Shown: positions 33,761 through 46,209 of the stretch, one piece after another | Numbering within the stretch: position 1 is the stretch's first letter | Layout: every line of letters starts with the position of its first letter | Assembly: GCA_020310875.1 (NCBI GenBank) | Contig: CM035423.1 | Span: 141,783,723 to 141,847,722 of the forward strand | Length of the DNA: 64,000 bases | DNA from: Ceratopteris richardii | Taxonomy: Eukaryota > Streptophyta > Polypodiopsida > Polypodiales > Pteridaceae | Direction: 5' to 3' | Made by a program: the position numbers and the translations under genes | Notes under the pieces: generated by a model | Database searches by the model: none | The model's input: the letters and a program-made list of their open reading frames with translations, nothing else | What the model was told of the DNA's origin: nothing

Positions 33761-34085
33761 ATTGGAGCCTAGATGTGGCTGAAATTTCATTGTCATAGCT
33801 CTTTTATCACATTGTTATCATTTTTTATGTAAAGACAATGCCGAACTCTGTACGAACCTATTTTTGCAATGAAAATATTTTCACATTTGCTTCAGGAGAT
33901 TTTGACCACATTCTACTTGTATTTATACACACAATATTTTGCTTGTAAGAACATTGCTGTTTTTTATTTTCTTTTTTGTGATGTTAAATGTCAATTTTTT
34001 CTTACTAAAATTCACTTCTCTTTTAATTTTTAGAAAATTCACTTACGTTAAAAAGTGCAGCCCATCATTAAAAATCCTACAAAAA

Positions 34086-34095
34086 CTATAAATAG
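34086..34095 (+). promoter_or_regulatory. TATA box of gene Z'
   Basis: CTATAAATAG about 75 bases before the ATG at 34,171, identical to the box before Z. The stretch 33,770-34,085 shows nothing else. Confidence 0.6.
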
Positions 34096-34170
34096 AAGTT
34101 ATGTCTCCTCATTCTCACCTTTGCAACTACATAAAGAGTGATAGATTAGTTCTTTTTGTCTTTGTGAGCT

Positions 34171-35190
34171 ATGGCTTCCACCTCTGTAACTCCTAAGAGA
34201 ACATGATAAAATTTTCTGGAATTCTTGGAGGATCCCAATTTTAAAGGTCAACATGGCCTATATGATCTTCTCTCCAAGCTTCCTTATCTACTTGGTAATG
34301 AATGCAAATGCCTTTGACAAGCTACTTCAATATATCGATTTTCATATATTGCATTTTTCTATCAACATACCACCATATGATGGGAAATGGGTTATTGTGA
34401 CCTTATCATCTACATTCACAAAGGTGATGAATTATTTGCAAAATGTTTGAAATGGTTCCAAGAAATTGTACAAGAAGCAAAGCACCTCCTCAATGAGACA
34501 ATGCCACTAATCAAAAAATCAAATAGGAAATGTAAGAAGGTGAAAAATACTTATCTTTCATTGTTTCCACAATTTTCATTGTGAATGAGGAACTAGATCC
34601 AACTCCTCATGACACCCCCATCTTCTTACAAATATCTTTGTTGATGATAAAAATGAACCACCCCAAGAACCCTTGAATCTCCTATTAGAGAGAGAGAAGC
34701 GATGGAAACAACTTATCCTTGTGGTGTGGATGATAATTTGGAAGAAGTACCTACACCATCCACCTTTGTGGAGCCACAAGGGATTATCCCAAAGGTGGAA
34801 ATAGAAGATTTTTTAATGGCCATTGTCGAGGGAAAGGAATATTTGTTCTTGCATGATATCAAAAAGGCATTCAAGTTATGACTAGATGAATGCCTAAGTT
34901 TATTTTGTACCATGTCAGAGTTCCCTTTGGATAGAAACTTTGAATTATTGGAGAAATTGTGTTTTCCATTTGGTGACTCAATGGCAGACACAATAAAATT
35001 GTTTTGTGACATACTTACAATTGAACATCAACAAATCACCAAAGAAGAATTCAATCATGCACAAGAAACAATATGAGAATCAAAGGTTCCTGGTTCACCA
35101 ATCATCGAGGAGAGTGGGATGTTCAACTTTAGCATTTATTTACATATTCTAGAGAGAGAGGAGAAGAGGAAGATAGAGTTCAAGATGTAA
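34171..35190 (+). pseudogene. unknown gene Z' (copy 2)
   Basis: Starts M-A-S-T-S-V-T-P-K-R-T, then stops. Other frames continue F-L-E-F-L-E-D-P-N-F-K-G and L-Y-D-L-L-S-K-L-P-Y. A block from about 34,700 reads E-D-F-L-M-A-I-V-E-G-K-E-Y-L-F, L-D-E-C-L-S-L-F and I-T-K-E-E-F-N-H-A-Q, matching the G-K-E-F-I-P-L-F and A-D-E-E-F-E-E-H-Q blocks of Z. A donor-like GTAAGTA at 35,189 follows. Many stops. It lies 0.4 kb after Y' on the same strand. Confidence 0.5.
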
Positions 35191-35499
35191 GTATTTTCAA
35201 CAGATTTCTTGTGTCCTTTTAATTAAAAATTCCTTCTAATTACAACTTTACATTCCAACTTTTACAAAAAATTCTTAGGTCAAATAGGTATATCTCAAGG
35301 GCTAGAGGTGAAAAACAATGATGATATAGCAAGGTCTATTTTGACTTACACCCTACCTATGGCTTTATAATGTGCAAAGAGAGTCATTGAGAAGCTCAAA
35401 GACAATTGGTGTAATTAAATCAACTAATGAAACAAATACAATTTGCTATATTCTTTTGCATTTATCTCATGAAATTATTTTGTATATCATATCTAAAAG

Positions 35500-36090
35500 T
35501 TGTCTCGATTGTCTTTGTCATATGGAGCACTTTTTAAACATGTTTTGTGTGTATATGACATTCATTGTGCTACCCATTGCATTAAGAGGCCAAAAAATCC
35601 CTACCACAAAAACACAAGAGAAGGATGTGTAAAACATTTGCAGGTTCTTCTCCTTCATTTCTATCATAAGTCTTTGTTTGGCCTTCCCATGCCCTATAGG
35701 CACATAATGAGGAATATGGGCACACCATATGGATGTTTCAAGCATCACAATGACTAGGATTTCCTATGCATCACTAAGGTCTTGAAATCATTGTGTATAA
35801 GATTTTAGAGATCTTTGTTTTGTCTTTGTCATAAGAAAAAAGTTCAACCCATGATATGCATGTATATAATACTCAATGTTTATCCATCGCATTGGTAGGC
35901 CAAAAAAGCCTTGCCATAGAAATGCAAGAAAAGGCATTGCAAGCAATTTGTAGGGCCTTATCTCACATTTTTGTGGTAGGTCTTTTTTTGGCCTTCTTAT
36001 GCCATATACATACATGCAAAGACATATGCACACATCAAATAGATTGTTCAAGCATGTTTTGTGTATCACAATGGCTAAGTGATCCCAACT
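35500..36090 (+). repeat. two-unit tandem duplication, about 310 bp period
   Basis: Units near 35,540-35,760 and 35,855-36,085 share, in order, GCATT(A/G)(A/G)(G/T)AGGCCAAAAAA, AAGAAAAGG/AGAGAAGGA, TTTGG CCTTC and GCC(C/A)TATA phrases. They are heavily diverged (roughly two thirds alike by eye). Coding capacity is doubtful. Confidence 0.5.
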
Positions 36091-36192
36091 AACTATACAA
36101 TTTGAATGCACAAGTTACCCATGACATAAAGACATAAAAATCACTCTATCAATACCCCAAGTGATCCCAAACATTGTTCAAAGGCAAAAAAA

Positions 36193-37229
36193 AATTGGTG
36201 CAAGATAATCGAAGCCCGCATACTTGGATGATTAGCATATTTCTTATGGAGTCTTATATGATCAATCCCTTGTAAAAACAATTACATTTACCTTTGTAAG
36301 AGAAACTTACTTCCACGAGGAGTTAGGAAGCATCAAATCACGATTCATTTGGTAGTTTATTGATGACAGAATATGTCCTATAGTTTAGGATTTACTTTTA
36401 GGTGGACTTTTGAATTTGAATTCAAAAGATTAGCTCCAAATTCAACTATAAAAAGAGGATCAAATGACCCACGTGATATCTGGACTTGAGGAGATCATTT
36501 TGAAGGAGATACATTGTGAGTTTAGAGCTCACTCCATAGCTTAATGACCTTTCTCACATTATGCAATAGATTATTGCCAATGACATTGTATTTGTATATG
36601 ATCTAATACATACATTTTCATTACATCTTCACTTCACTTCTTTGCCATGACTACTTCAGTACAGTGATGTTCTCAGTGCTTATTCTCAGTGTATGATTGA
36701 TCATTTTTCATGATTTAAAGCATCATAGATTTAGGATACTGTCTTTTATATAGCGACAAATTCTCATAATCATTGGTTATCTCAGTCATGAGATATTATT
36801 GTTGCCCTTTGGTATGTACTCTGATGCATCCCAAAAATGTCGAGACACTCCTATGATTTGCCAAACATCATACTCAACATGTAGATCACCATTTTTATTG
36901 AAATCACTCATGATTGGTAGCTCTCAAAGTTAATTAGACATCACCAAAAGGAATTAGGCTAATTTCTACTATGCTCAAAACATTGTTCATTATACTGAAT
37001 AGGTGTAGAGACAAAAATAGCAAGTCTATGACCTTGGATCGATTTGCTACCTATTTTTTTTTATCCATTGATTAGTGGATCATGTCCCAAAAAACATAGG
37101 TGATTATTTATAATCATTAGCAAGCTAAAGAGGCCCACTACACTCTTTAGCAATTGTTCTTGGCTGGTGTGAAGCAGGTTTAAGCAACACCACTTCATCT
37201 CCGAAGACTATCCACCATCTCCTCCAACA
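36193..37229 (+). repeat. left LTR of copia C and primer site
   Basis: Starts (TG)TTGGTGCAAGATAATC at about 36,195, with the first TG lost in an A run, and ends CTCCAACA at 37,229. The primer site TGGTATCAAAGC follows at 37,231. TATA-like CTATAAAAAG at about 36,446. The gag ATG follows at 37,256. Confidence 0.85.
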
Positions 37230-37255
37230 ATGGTATCAAAGCAACAACAAGAAAG

Positions 37256-37795
37256 ATGGGAGATGGATTTCCATCATTCATTGACAAATTGGATAGAAGC
37301 AGCTACTCAACATGGTCACTAAGGATGCAAGCCTACCTTCAAGGAAGAAGTATATATGGATACATCTCAGGAGATTGAAGAAAATCCAACATTTAGAAGC
37401 AAACATCAACCCACAAAGGAAGAGCAAGAAAGGTTGACCACTTGGTGTGCAAAGGATGCTCTTGCCAGGAATTATCTCCTAAACTCAGTATCTGATTTCT
37501 TATTACCTCACATTAGAAATTGCAAGACCTCTCAAGAGACTTGCGAAGTACTTTCTTCATACTTCTCATCAAATACAAGAGCTAGGAAGAACCAACTATG
37601 AATGGAGTTTACAACCCTAAAGAAGCAACCAAAACAAAGTGTGGCTGACTATGTGACCAAGATGAAGGATGTGGTTGACCAGCTTGCAAGCATTGGAGAG
37701 GAGATAGAAGAAGAACACATAGAAAGGTAGATAATCAATGGCATCAAAGCTGATGATAAGTGGGAGTCCTTCACCACAACAATGGACCTTTACAT
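37256..37795 (+). pseudogene. copia C gag, 5' part
   Basis: M-G-D-G-F-P-S-F-I-D-K-L-D-R and S-T-W-S-L-R-M-Q-A-Y-L, then L-L-P-H-I-R-N and D-Y-V-T-K-M-K-D. Stops at 37,600 and 37,727. The frame is cut at 37,795 by the CACTA element and resumes at 41,562 (next part below) with the expected residues once one copy of CAT is removed. Confidence 0.8.
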
Positions 37796-38306
37796 CACTA
37801 CAAGGAATACGGGTGTATAGCGACGGTTAAGGCGACATAATTTCGTTGCTATAAAATTGCAACATGCATCGTAATTAGCATCACGCGTGGACCATCGATT
37901 AAACGACGCATAACACGATGGTTTTTGTGACTTGTGACGCGACGAGAATGCGACGCTCCCATACAGCGTCGCTAAAACGACACTATTTAAAAGCATCGCA
38001 TAAGCGACGCTTTTTTGCATCGCATAGGCGACGATGCTTGCCGTCGCATAAGTGACGCTAAAAGATGTCGCTTATGCGACGACCAACAGCATCGCTTACA
38101 CGACGGTCTGTTGACGGACAAAAATTAAAACGTTGGAGGCTCTTCGATCGGCATTTTCACGCATCCGATCGAAAAGGTCTCCAATGTTCGCAATTGTGCC
38201 GTGCTTACGAGCTGAAGCAAGTATATGCAGAATTGTTGTTTTGCCTAAGCTCTCTCTTATTGTTTCCCTCTGTCTCTGTTTCTCTCTTTCTACATCTTTC
38301 TCTCTT

Positions 38307-38342
<36 letters not shown>

Positions 38343-38520
38343 TTTCTCTATTTATTGCAGGTTATTCAAGAAGCTAACCAAGCAAAAAGTATGGCTAACA
38401 ATTGTAAGTACAATTTCTATTCTTTGTAGATCATTTGAATTGTGTTATTTTCATTACATAGCATACTCACACTTATTGATATGCACTTATACACTTATAC
38501 ATGATGAAGTTGATATACAG

Positions 38521-39276
38521 GAATACTTGCTCGATGATGATGATGATGATGATGATTTTTCTCATAATGTTAATATACCTCGTACACGTCATGGACTTGT
38601 TGTTCATCAATTACAAGCAGAGGTTTCTAGAAATCCTCTACCTCCTGGTTTAGAGAATGAAACGGCTGGAGATTATCCATTGCTAGCTCGTGATCGTTCT
38701 TTAGTATAAACATATGATAGAAGAAGATATGGAGGATGGAATAGAGGACCACTTCCTTTAGATGGAGAGGTTTTCAACTTTTGGGGTGATCGCTATATGA
38801 TTGCTCCATCCACTATTACTAATGCTGGTCGTGGTCTCTTTATTGTCGAGGATTTGTATGTGCCTCCGAACTTTGAAGTCACTCTTATGTCATTTTGTGG
38901 TCCTATATATGGATGGGGAGATTGGCATCGACTTTCACGTTATGTTCAAAGCATGAGTACTTATGGAATATGCTTGAACGTAGCATCCCTTACTAGTAGA
39001 AGGATTTTACATGCAGAAAATGAAAGATTATATATTGATGGAAGACCTTACACACATGGAAATATAGCAGGTTTAACAAATAGTAGTCGAGGGTTACATA
39101 ATAGTTCAAGGACTAATTGCACATTTGAGGAGCGTGAAAATAGTCATGAATCACCGTACATGAGTAGAGATGTATCAAGATACATAGTTGTCAATGCTAT
39201 TACTACATTACATGCTGGTGATGATCTATTAGTGAATTATGGATGGCGTAGACCTCCAAGAGCACCTTTTAGCTAG
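38521..39276 (+). pseudogene. SET-domain-like protein carried by the CACTA element
   Basis: The exon begins after an acceptor (TGATATACAG at 38,520) with a run of Asp codons. One TAA at 38,707 splits it from the main open frame (38,797-39,276), which is otherwise in the same frame. SET landmarks are N-A-G-R-G-L-F-I-V-E-D, then N-S-S-R-T-N-C-T-F (equivalent of N-H-S-x-x-P-N-C), and I-T-T-L-H-A-G-D-D-L-L-V-N-Y-G-W (equivalent of I-x-x-G-E-E-L-x-x-D-Y). SET domains methylate lysines, mainly on histones. No pre-SET or post-SET cysteines are seen. I do not know this as a standard CACTA gene. It may be captured host sequence or an accessory gene of this lineage. Upstream exons may exist at about 38,360-38,403. 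Confidence 0.65.
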
Positions 39277-39815
39277 AAAGAATAAAAATTTTCTATCCAT
39301 ATTTAATAAGTTATATACTTAATTTTATATTTGAAGTTTACTTTTTATTCATTTATGGAATACTAATGAGTTTTATTTATATGTGTAGATTCCAACGTAT
39401 GATGTTGATGATATTCGTCCACAGCATTCACAATTACCAGTAAGACCTCATTTATCATAAGCTTCCATGAGGAGGCTACGCAAAACTAATCCTGTGCAAT
39501 ATGCAAAGTTGAAAGATCTATATTCAAAAGACGATAAAGTACAAGATTTGTGTGACAATGATGAAGATGATGGCATGGCAGATTTTATTGAGGATTGGTA
39601 TCAAAATGACAGTGAGAGCATTAATATTTCTAAAAATGAGAAATATCTTCGAGAGGAATGTCTAAAGCATGTATATGAAGGAAGTCGTTTGACACGACTA
39701 AGTGCGAGCTTACTTATTCTCAACCTTCAAAATCGTTTTGGATGGAGTAATGTATCTGTTTCGATACTATTAAGGTATAATTTTCATTTTCTATCTATTT
39801 ATATATATATAAGCG

Positions 39816-40800
<985 letters not shown>

Positions 40801-41561
40801 ATGTATAGGTATTTATTTACCTTTTTTAATATATCTTTTTTTGATAAACTTACAGGTTATTATCTGAAAAGTTTTTACCAAGTCAGAATATTCTTCCTAC
40901 CTCACATGATGAAATGAAGAAGATAATCAACAATCTTGGTATAGATTATCAATGTATACATGCATGTCCTAATGATTGTATTTTATATAGAGGTGAATAT
41001 GCAGACTCTTTGACATGTCCCAAATGTCAATCTCCTCGATATAAGGGTGAAGAAGGTAAAATCCCAAAAAAGGTATTGAGACATTTTCCATTGGCTCCAC
41101 GGATTAGACATATGTTTCAAAGCCTCGAATTATCAAAGCTTTTGACTTGGGGACATGATCACAAAAGTACTAATGGAATAATCAGAATTCCTCATGATAG
41201 TGTTGCTTTTCAGCATATTGATTCTACATGGCCTGAATTTGCACAAAATCCACAGAATCTAAAGTTAGGAGCTCGTGTCCAAATCCCGGCACAAATGTGC
41301 CGGGAGAAATCAAATTTTTTTTTTAACATTCCAGAGTGTCGCATATGCGACGCTTTACAGTTTGCCAACGTCCCTAATCCCGTCGCTAGCCAATGACAAG
41401 ATTTGCGATGCTCTGAATTTAGCATCGCTTATGCGACGAAGGTCAGGAAAAAAAATCAAAAATTGTACCGTCGCTTATGCGACGGTAGCATTGCATAAGC
41501 GACGGTACCCATTTTTTTTCCAATTCGAGGGCGTCGCTATGCCCCCCTTTTTCTTGTAGTG

Positions 41562-42065
41562 CATGGATATGCAGATACCTGACCTCAACACCTTGATGTG
41601 GAAACTCTTCACCCATGAGACAAAGCTCAACAAGAATGGTGACAACTCTAGAGGTAACCAATCTTCTGCCCTTTATACAAATAAGAATAAAAGTAAGGAT
41701 AAGGGTAAAAGCAAAAAGAATGAAGAAGAGGCTAGTACCTCTCAAGTTAACTACACACGTAGAGGAAGAGGTACTAGAGGAAGGGGTAGAGGAGGAAATC
41801 AAGGTAGAGGGAGATCCTACAACACTCCACCTTGAAACACCTATGGTCTTACCAACCACATCACAGAAGAATGCTTCAAGAACACAAGGAATCAAAGAGG
41901 AAGAGGCTTCCATAGAGGCAGCTATGGATGCAGGATCAATAATGGAGGAAGCAATTACAATCATAACTATAACCAAGGCTACAACAACAACAACAACTAT
42001 CAAGGAGGTTTTAGAGGAAGAAGAGATTATAACAACTACACAAAAGACCAAGAAGACTCTCTAAT
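41562..42065 (+). pseudogene. copia C gag, 3' part
   Basis: Resumes directly after the CACTA target duplication: I-P-D-L-N-T-L-M-W-K-L-F-T-H-E-T-K, matching copia B gag. Basic Arg/Gly repeats (R-G-R-G-T-R-G-R-G-R-G) are followed by a decayed knuckle and an Asn/Tyr-rich tail. A stop at 41,833 and a frame change break it. Confidence 0.75.
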
Positions 42066-43320
42066 CATCATGAACTTGACATCCAAGAAGGGTTCCAATC
42101 ATGTGGTTGGAAATGTAGCATTATTATCTGATCTTGAAGAACCCAAAGGGAAGCATGAATTGTAGACAGGTACACTAGACACTCTATCAAGAAAATTGGA
42201 AATTTCAAAGCTTCTAACATGAACCTCTTAAGTAAGGTTTTGTATGTGCCAACTATAACCAAAAACCTAATTAGTATTAGACAAATTGTTGAGAAAGGCT
42301 TACATGTCAGATTCACAAGGCATGGAGCATATGTGGAAGACCCTCAACAAGGCCTCAAGAGGATTGCAAAAGGTGAGAAATCTGGTAGACTCTTTACATT
42401 TGAGCTTGAAGACACCAGAAACATAGCACTCTTCAATTACAAAGATCAAACTCTATATGAACTAGAGCTATGGCACAAAAGGCTAGGACATATAGGAGAA
42501 AGAACATTAAAGCAAATATGTGGGGATCAGAGTGTGCTTGGAATTCCAAATGTGTCCAAGCAATACATGATATACAAGTGTGGAGCACACCAATTTGGCA
42601 AAGCTCACAGGCAACTACTCAACAGAAAGGGGTACATGTATGAAGACTACTTGGAGCTTGTACACACTGATGTGTAGGGTCCTAGCAAAGATCCATCAAT
42701 CTCATATTCAAGGTAGTATGTTTCATTTATAGATGATTACAGTAGATGGACAATTCTCTATTTCATAAAGCACAAGGATGAAGTATTTGCATGTTTCAAA
42801 AAGTATTTGGCAATGGTTGAGAATCTAATAGCTAGCAGCTTGAAGAGGATCAGATTTGATGGAGGTGGTGAGTATTTTTCACATGAATTTGATTCATTCT
42901 TATAGGACATAGATATAAAGAGAGAAGTCACAACAAGGTATACCCTGAACTAAATGGAGTGGCAGAGAGAAGGAATAGGTTGATAGTAGAAGTTGCAAGG
43001 TCAATGTCGAATGAGAAGAAACTACCCAATTACTTATGGACAGAGGTTGTTTACAGAGCCACATATTTGGTTAACAGACTCCCATCCAAATCCTTGGATG
43101 GAATGACACCCTATGAAGCATGGAATGGTAGGAGACCCTCATTGGAACATTGCAAAATATTTTAGTGCATTGCTAATGCACATATACCCTCACATATTAG
43201 AGCGAAGCTTGACCCTAAAGCTGAAAAGTGTATATTTATTGGCTATGATCAAAACCAGAAGGGTTATAGACCATATAATCCCACTAACAAAGGATTTATA
43301 GTTAGTAGGTTTGATGAAAA
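42066..43320 (+). pseudogene. copia C protease tail and integrase
   Basis: S-N-H-V-V-G-N-V-A-L-L-S-D-L follows the lost protease site. Then L-Y-V-P-T-I-T-K-N-L, W-H-K-R-L-G-H-I-G and C-G-A-H-Q-F-G-K (one zinc Cys changed to His). V-H-T-D-V ends in a TAG. F-D-G-G-G-E-Y and N-G-V-A-E-R-R-N keep the Asp and Glu. D-G-M-T-P-Y-E-A-W-N ends the core. Frameshift at about 42,905 and stops at 42,675, 42,714 and 43,163. Confidence 0.75.
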
Positions 43321-43499
43321 TAATTCATGGTTTGAAGATGATTACAGGAAGATCAAGTTACCTTGTGATTTGGAGAAAATCAACAAGTACCAGAAGATGT
43401 CAATTCTGAGGAAGATCAACTCTCACTCAAGAAAATCAACAAGTACCAGAAGATATCGATTCAGAGGATGAAGAATAGGTTGACTAATTCAAGGTTTGG

Positions 43500-45115
43500 A
43501 AGTCAAGCAGCAAGACTAAGTTCAAACAAGTGGAAGACATTCCAGAGTCCTCCAATCAAGCACTCAAGAGATCTCAAAGGGAGAGTAAAAAGCCCATAAG
43601 GTATGGCTATGACACATCATTAGTCACCAAGCATTCTGTGTATATCACTAAAGACTCTATGACAAAAGAACCTTCTTCATCTGAAGAGGCCAATAAGAAG
43701 AAAGAATGGAGAGAAGCCATGCAGGAAGAAGTTGAAGCACTTCAGGAGAACAATACTTGGGATTTGGTTCCCAAGAAGCCAAGCATGAAGGTAATAGGAT
43801 CCATATGAATATATAAAATAAAAAGGAATTCAGATGGTTCTGTAAACAGGTACAAGGCAAGGCTAGTGGCAAAGGGGTTTGCTCAAAATCGTGGAGTGGA
43901 ATATGAAGAAATTTTCCACCTGTGGCTAAGATGCCAACAATTAGGGTTTTGTTAAGTATTGCTGCTTCTAAGAATTGGAGATTATGTCAGTTAGATGTTA
44001 AAAATGCATTCCTAAATGGATGGATCGCAGAAGAAGTGTATATGGCACAACCACTAGGGTATGAAGATAAGGATAAACAAGGTTATGTGTACAAGCTAAG
44101 GAAGGCACTTTATGGCCTAAAGCAAGCTCCTAGAGCTTGGAACCATAGGCTTGTTACTTATTTGCAGGATCAAATTTTTGTGGCTAGCAAAGCAGATTCT
44201 TCTTAATTTATAAAGAAGACTAATTCAGAAGTTATCTACTTATGTGTCTATGTTGATGACATTATCATTATAGGGAATGATGCTAATAGCATCAAGCAGG
44301 TTAAAGTTCAACTAATGGAATAATTTAAAATCATTGATCTTGGTTTGTTAAGATACTTCCTTGGTCTAGAACTTGTATATATAGATTCTAGAGTACTTAT
44401 TGCTCAGAGAAAGTATATTCATGATATGTTGGTAATATTCAAGATGGAGAACACCAAAATTGTAGGTGCACCCATGGAAATCAATCATGAGTTTAGTTCT
44501 CATGAAGGAGAACTTCTTGAGGATGTTACACGTTACTAAAAACTTGTTGGGAGTCTCAACTATGCAACCCTAACAAGAGTGGACATTGCTTATGGAGCAA
44601 GTACATTAAGCGAGTTTATGCATGCAACAAGAAAGCCTCACATGGAAGCTACAAAGCAAGTACTAAAGTATTTAAAGGGTACCATAAATGAAGGGCTATT
44701 TTACCCCTTCACTTCTAACTTAGACATAAAGATGTATTCTAATGCAGATTGGGCTGACTCCAAGGATGATAGGAGGAGCACCTCAAGATACTTGCCATTT
44801 GTAGGTTCAAAGCTCATATCATGGTCATCTAAGAAGCAACCAACTGTGGCATTTTCATCTACAGAGGCAAAATATATAGGTTTAGAAAATGCAACTCAAG
44901 AGGCTATGTGGTTCAAGTAACTCTATGCATATTTGGGATTACACTCTTACACTCCAATAATTTTTGGAGACAACACTAGTTCACTTCATTTGGCTGCTAA
45001 TCCTGTATATCATGCAAGGACTAAGCACATTGAAGTGCACTATCATTATGTAAGGGAGAAATCGCTTAGCAAGGACATTCAATTATCCTATATATCAACT
45101 CATTTATAATGTGCA
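43500..45115 (+). pseudogene. copia C reverse transcriptase and RNase H
   Basis: E-E-A-N-K-K-K-E-W-R-E-A-M and [10 protein letters not shown], then [26 protein letters not shown] at about 44,250-44,275, D-R-R-S-T-S-R-Y, and S-S-T-E-A-K-Y. The RNase H tail reaches K-H-I-E-V-H-Y-H-Y-V. A stop replaces Trp after G-S-I (43,806). Others at 44,204, 44,322, 44,537 and 44,918. Confidence 0.8.
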
Positions 45116-45228
45116 GATATACTCACAAAGTCTTTGGATGGAACAATATGAACACGTTCAAATTGATTATTGGTTTGCAAAAAATCAAGGAGGAATGAAG
45201 ACCAAGCATCTTAGGCTTGAGGGGTAGC

Positions 45229-45648
45229 TGTTGGGTGCAAGATAATCCAAGCCCACATACTTGGATGATTAGCATATTTCTTATGGAGCCTTATATGATC
45301 AATCCCTTGTAAAAACAATTACATTTAACTTTGTAAAAGAACCTTACTTCCATGAGGAGTTAGGAAGCATAAAAACTTGATTCATTTGGTAAATGATTGA
45401 TAAGAGAATATATCCTATAGTTTAGGATTTACTTTTAGGTGGAGTTTTGAATTTGAATTCAAAAGACTGGCTCCAAACTCAACTATAAAAAGAGGATCGA
45501 ATGACCCGTGTGATATCTCGACTTGAGGAGATCATTTTGAAGGAGATACATTGTGATTTGAGAGCTCACTCCATAGCTCAATCACCTTTCTCACATTGTA
45601 CAATTGCCAATGAGATTGTATTTGTATATGATCTAATACATACATTTT
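45229..45648 (+). repeat. right LTR of copia C, truncated
   Basis: Starts TGTTGGGTGCAAG after the polypurine tract and aligns with the left LTR to about 45,648 (ATACATACATTT). Sequence then becomes unrelated (TTTTTTAGCACACTCC). About 600 bases of the LTR are lost, so no target duplication can be scored. Confidence 0.85.
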
Positions 45649-45740
45649 TTTTTAGCACACTCCTTCATCCTTGGCTCTTGGGTGATGGAGGATCATCATA
45701 TGATGATGGTGGTGATTGTGATTGATTTGTAATCAATTGC

Positions 45741-45941
45741 CTAGATTGTCCATGTGACACTTCTTTTATGAAATTTTCCACTTCGTGAGTTATTTCCACC
45801 ACATGTTTTGCTATGGGATGCGAAGCATGATCCACTACGTGGTCTTTTGTGGGGATTCATCCATGGTGGTCATTGAGCACCTTGCACATACATAGGAGAG
45901 TTAACAGGATCATTCATAGTAGTTTTCTTTGTTTGTGCCAT
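45741..45941 (-). pseudogene. ORF with histone-H3-tail-like N-terminus (copy 2)
   Basis: Minus-strand frame starting M-A-Q-T-K-K-T-T (H3: M-A-R-T-K-Q-T-A), then V-Q-G-A-Q, a TGA, and P-P-W-M-N-P-H-K-R. Homologous through this stretch to the ORF at 19,680. It lies 0.3 kb beyond X3 on the same strand, the same arrangement as for X2. No histone fold seen. Confidence 0.5.
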
Positions 45942-46209
45942 CCTCTATATGGCTAGAATGTTGAAATGAGAGAAGTAATCTCTTCTTATAAAGTTTCACT
46001 TAAAATGGTTATGTTCACATTTGAATGGATAGCAATAGTTAAAAGACAGAACTATTCCTTAAAAAAAATCACAAACTAGAGAATGTATTGGAAACCTTAT
46101 GATTTATCAAAAAATTACAATGAATGGATAAAATGACTCCCAAGATGCACCCTCTTGTATTTTTGTAGCCTGCCATTGAGTATGATGTAGAGGTCCCAAT
46201 GTTGACTTC

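Noticed and set aside
41443..42051. 202-codon minus-strand frame rich in Val, Ile and Ser
   Set aside because: Antisense shadow of the Lys/Glu-rich copia gag on the plus strand.
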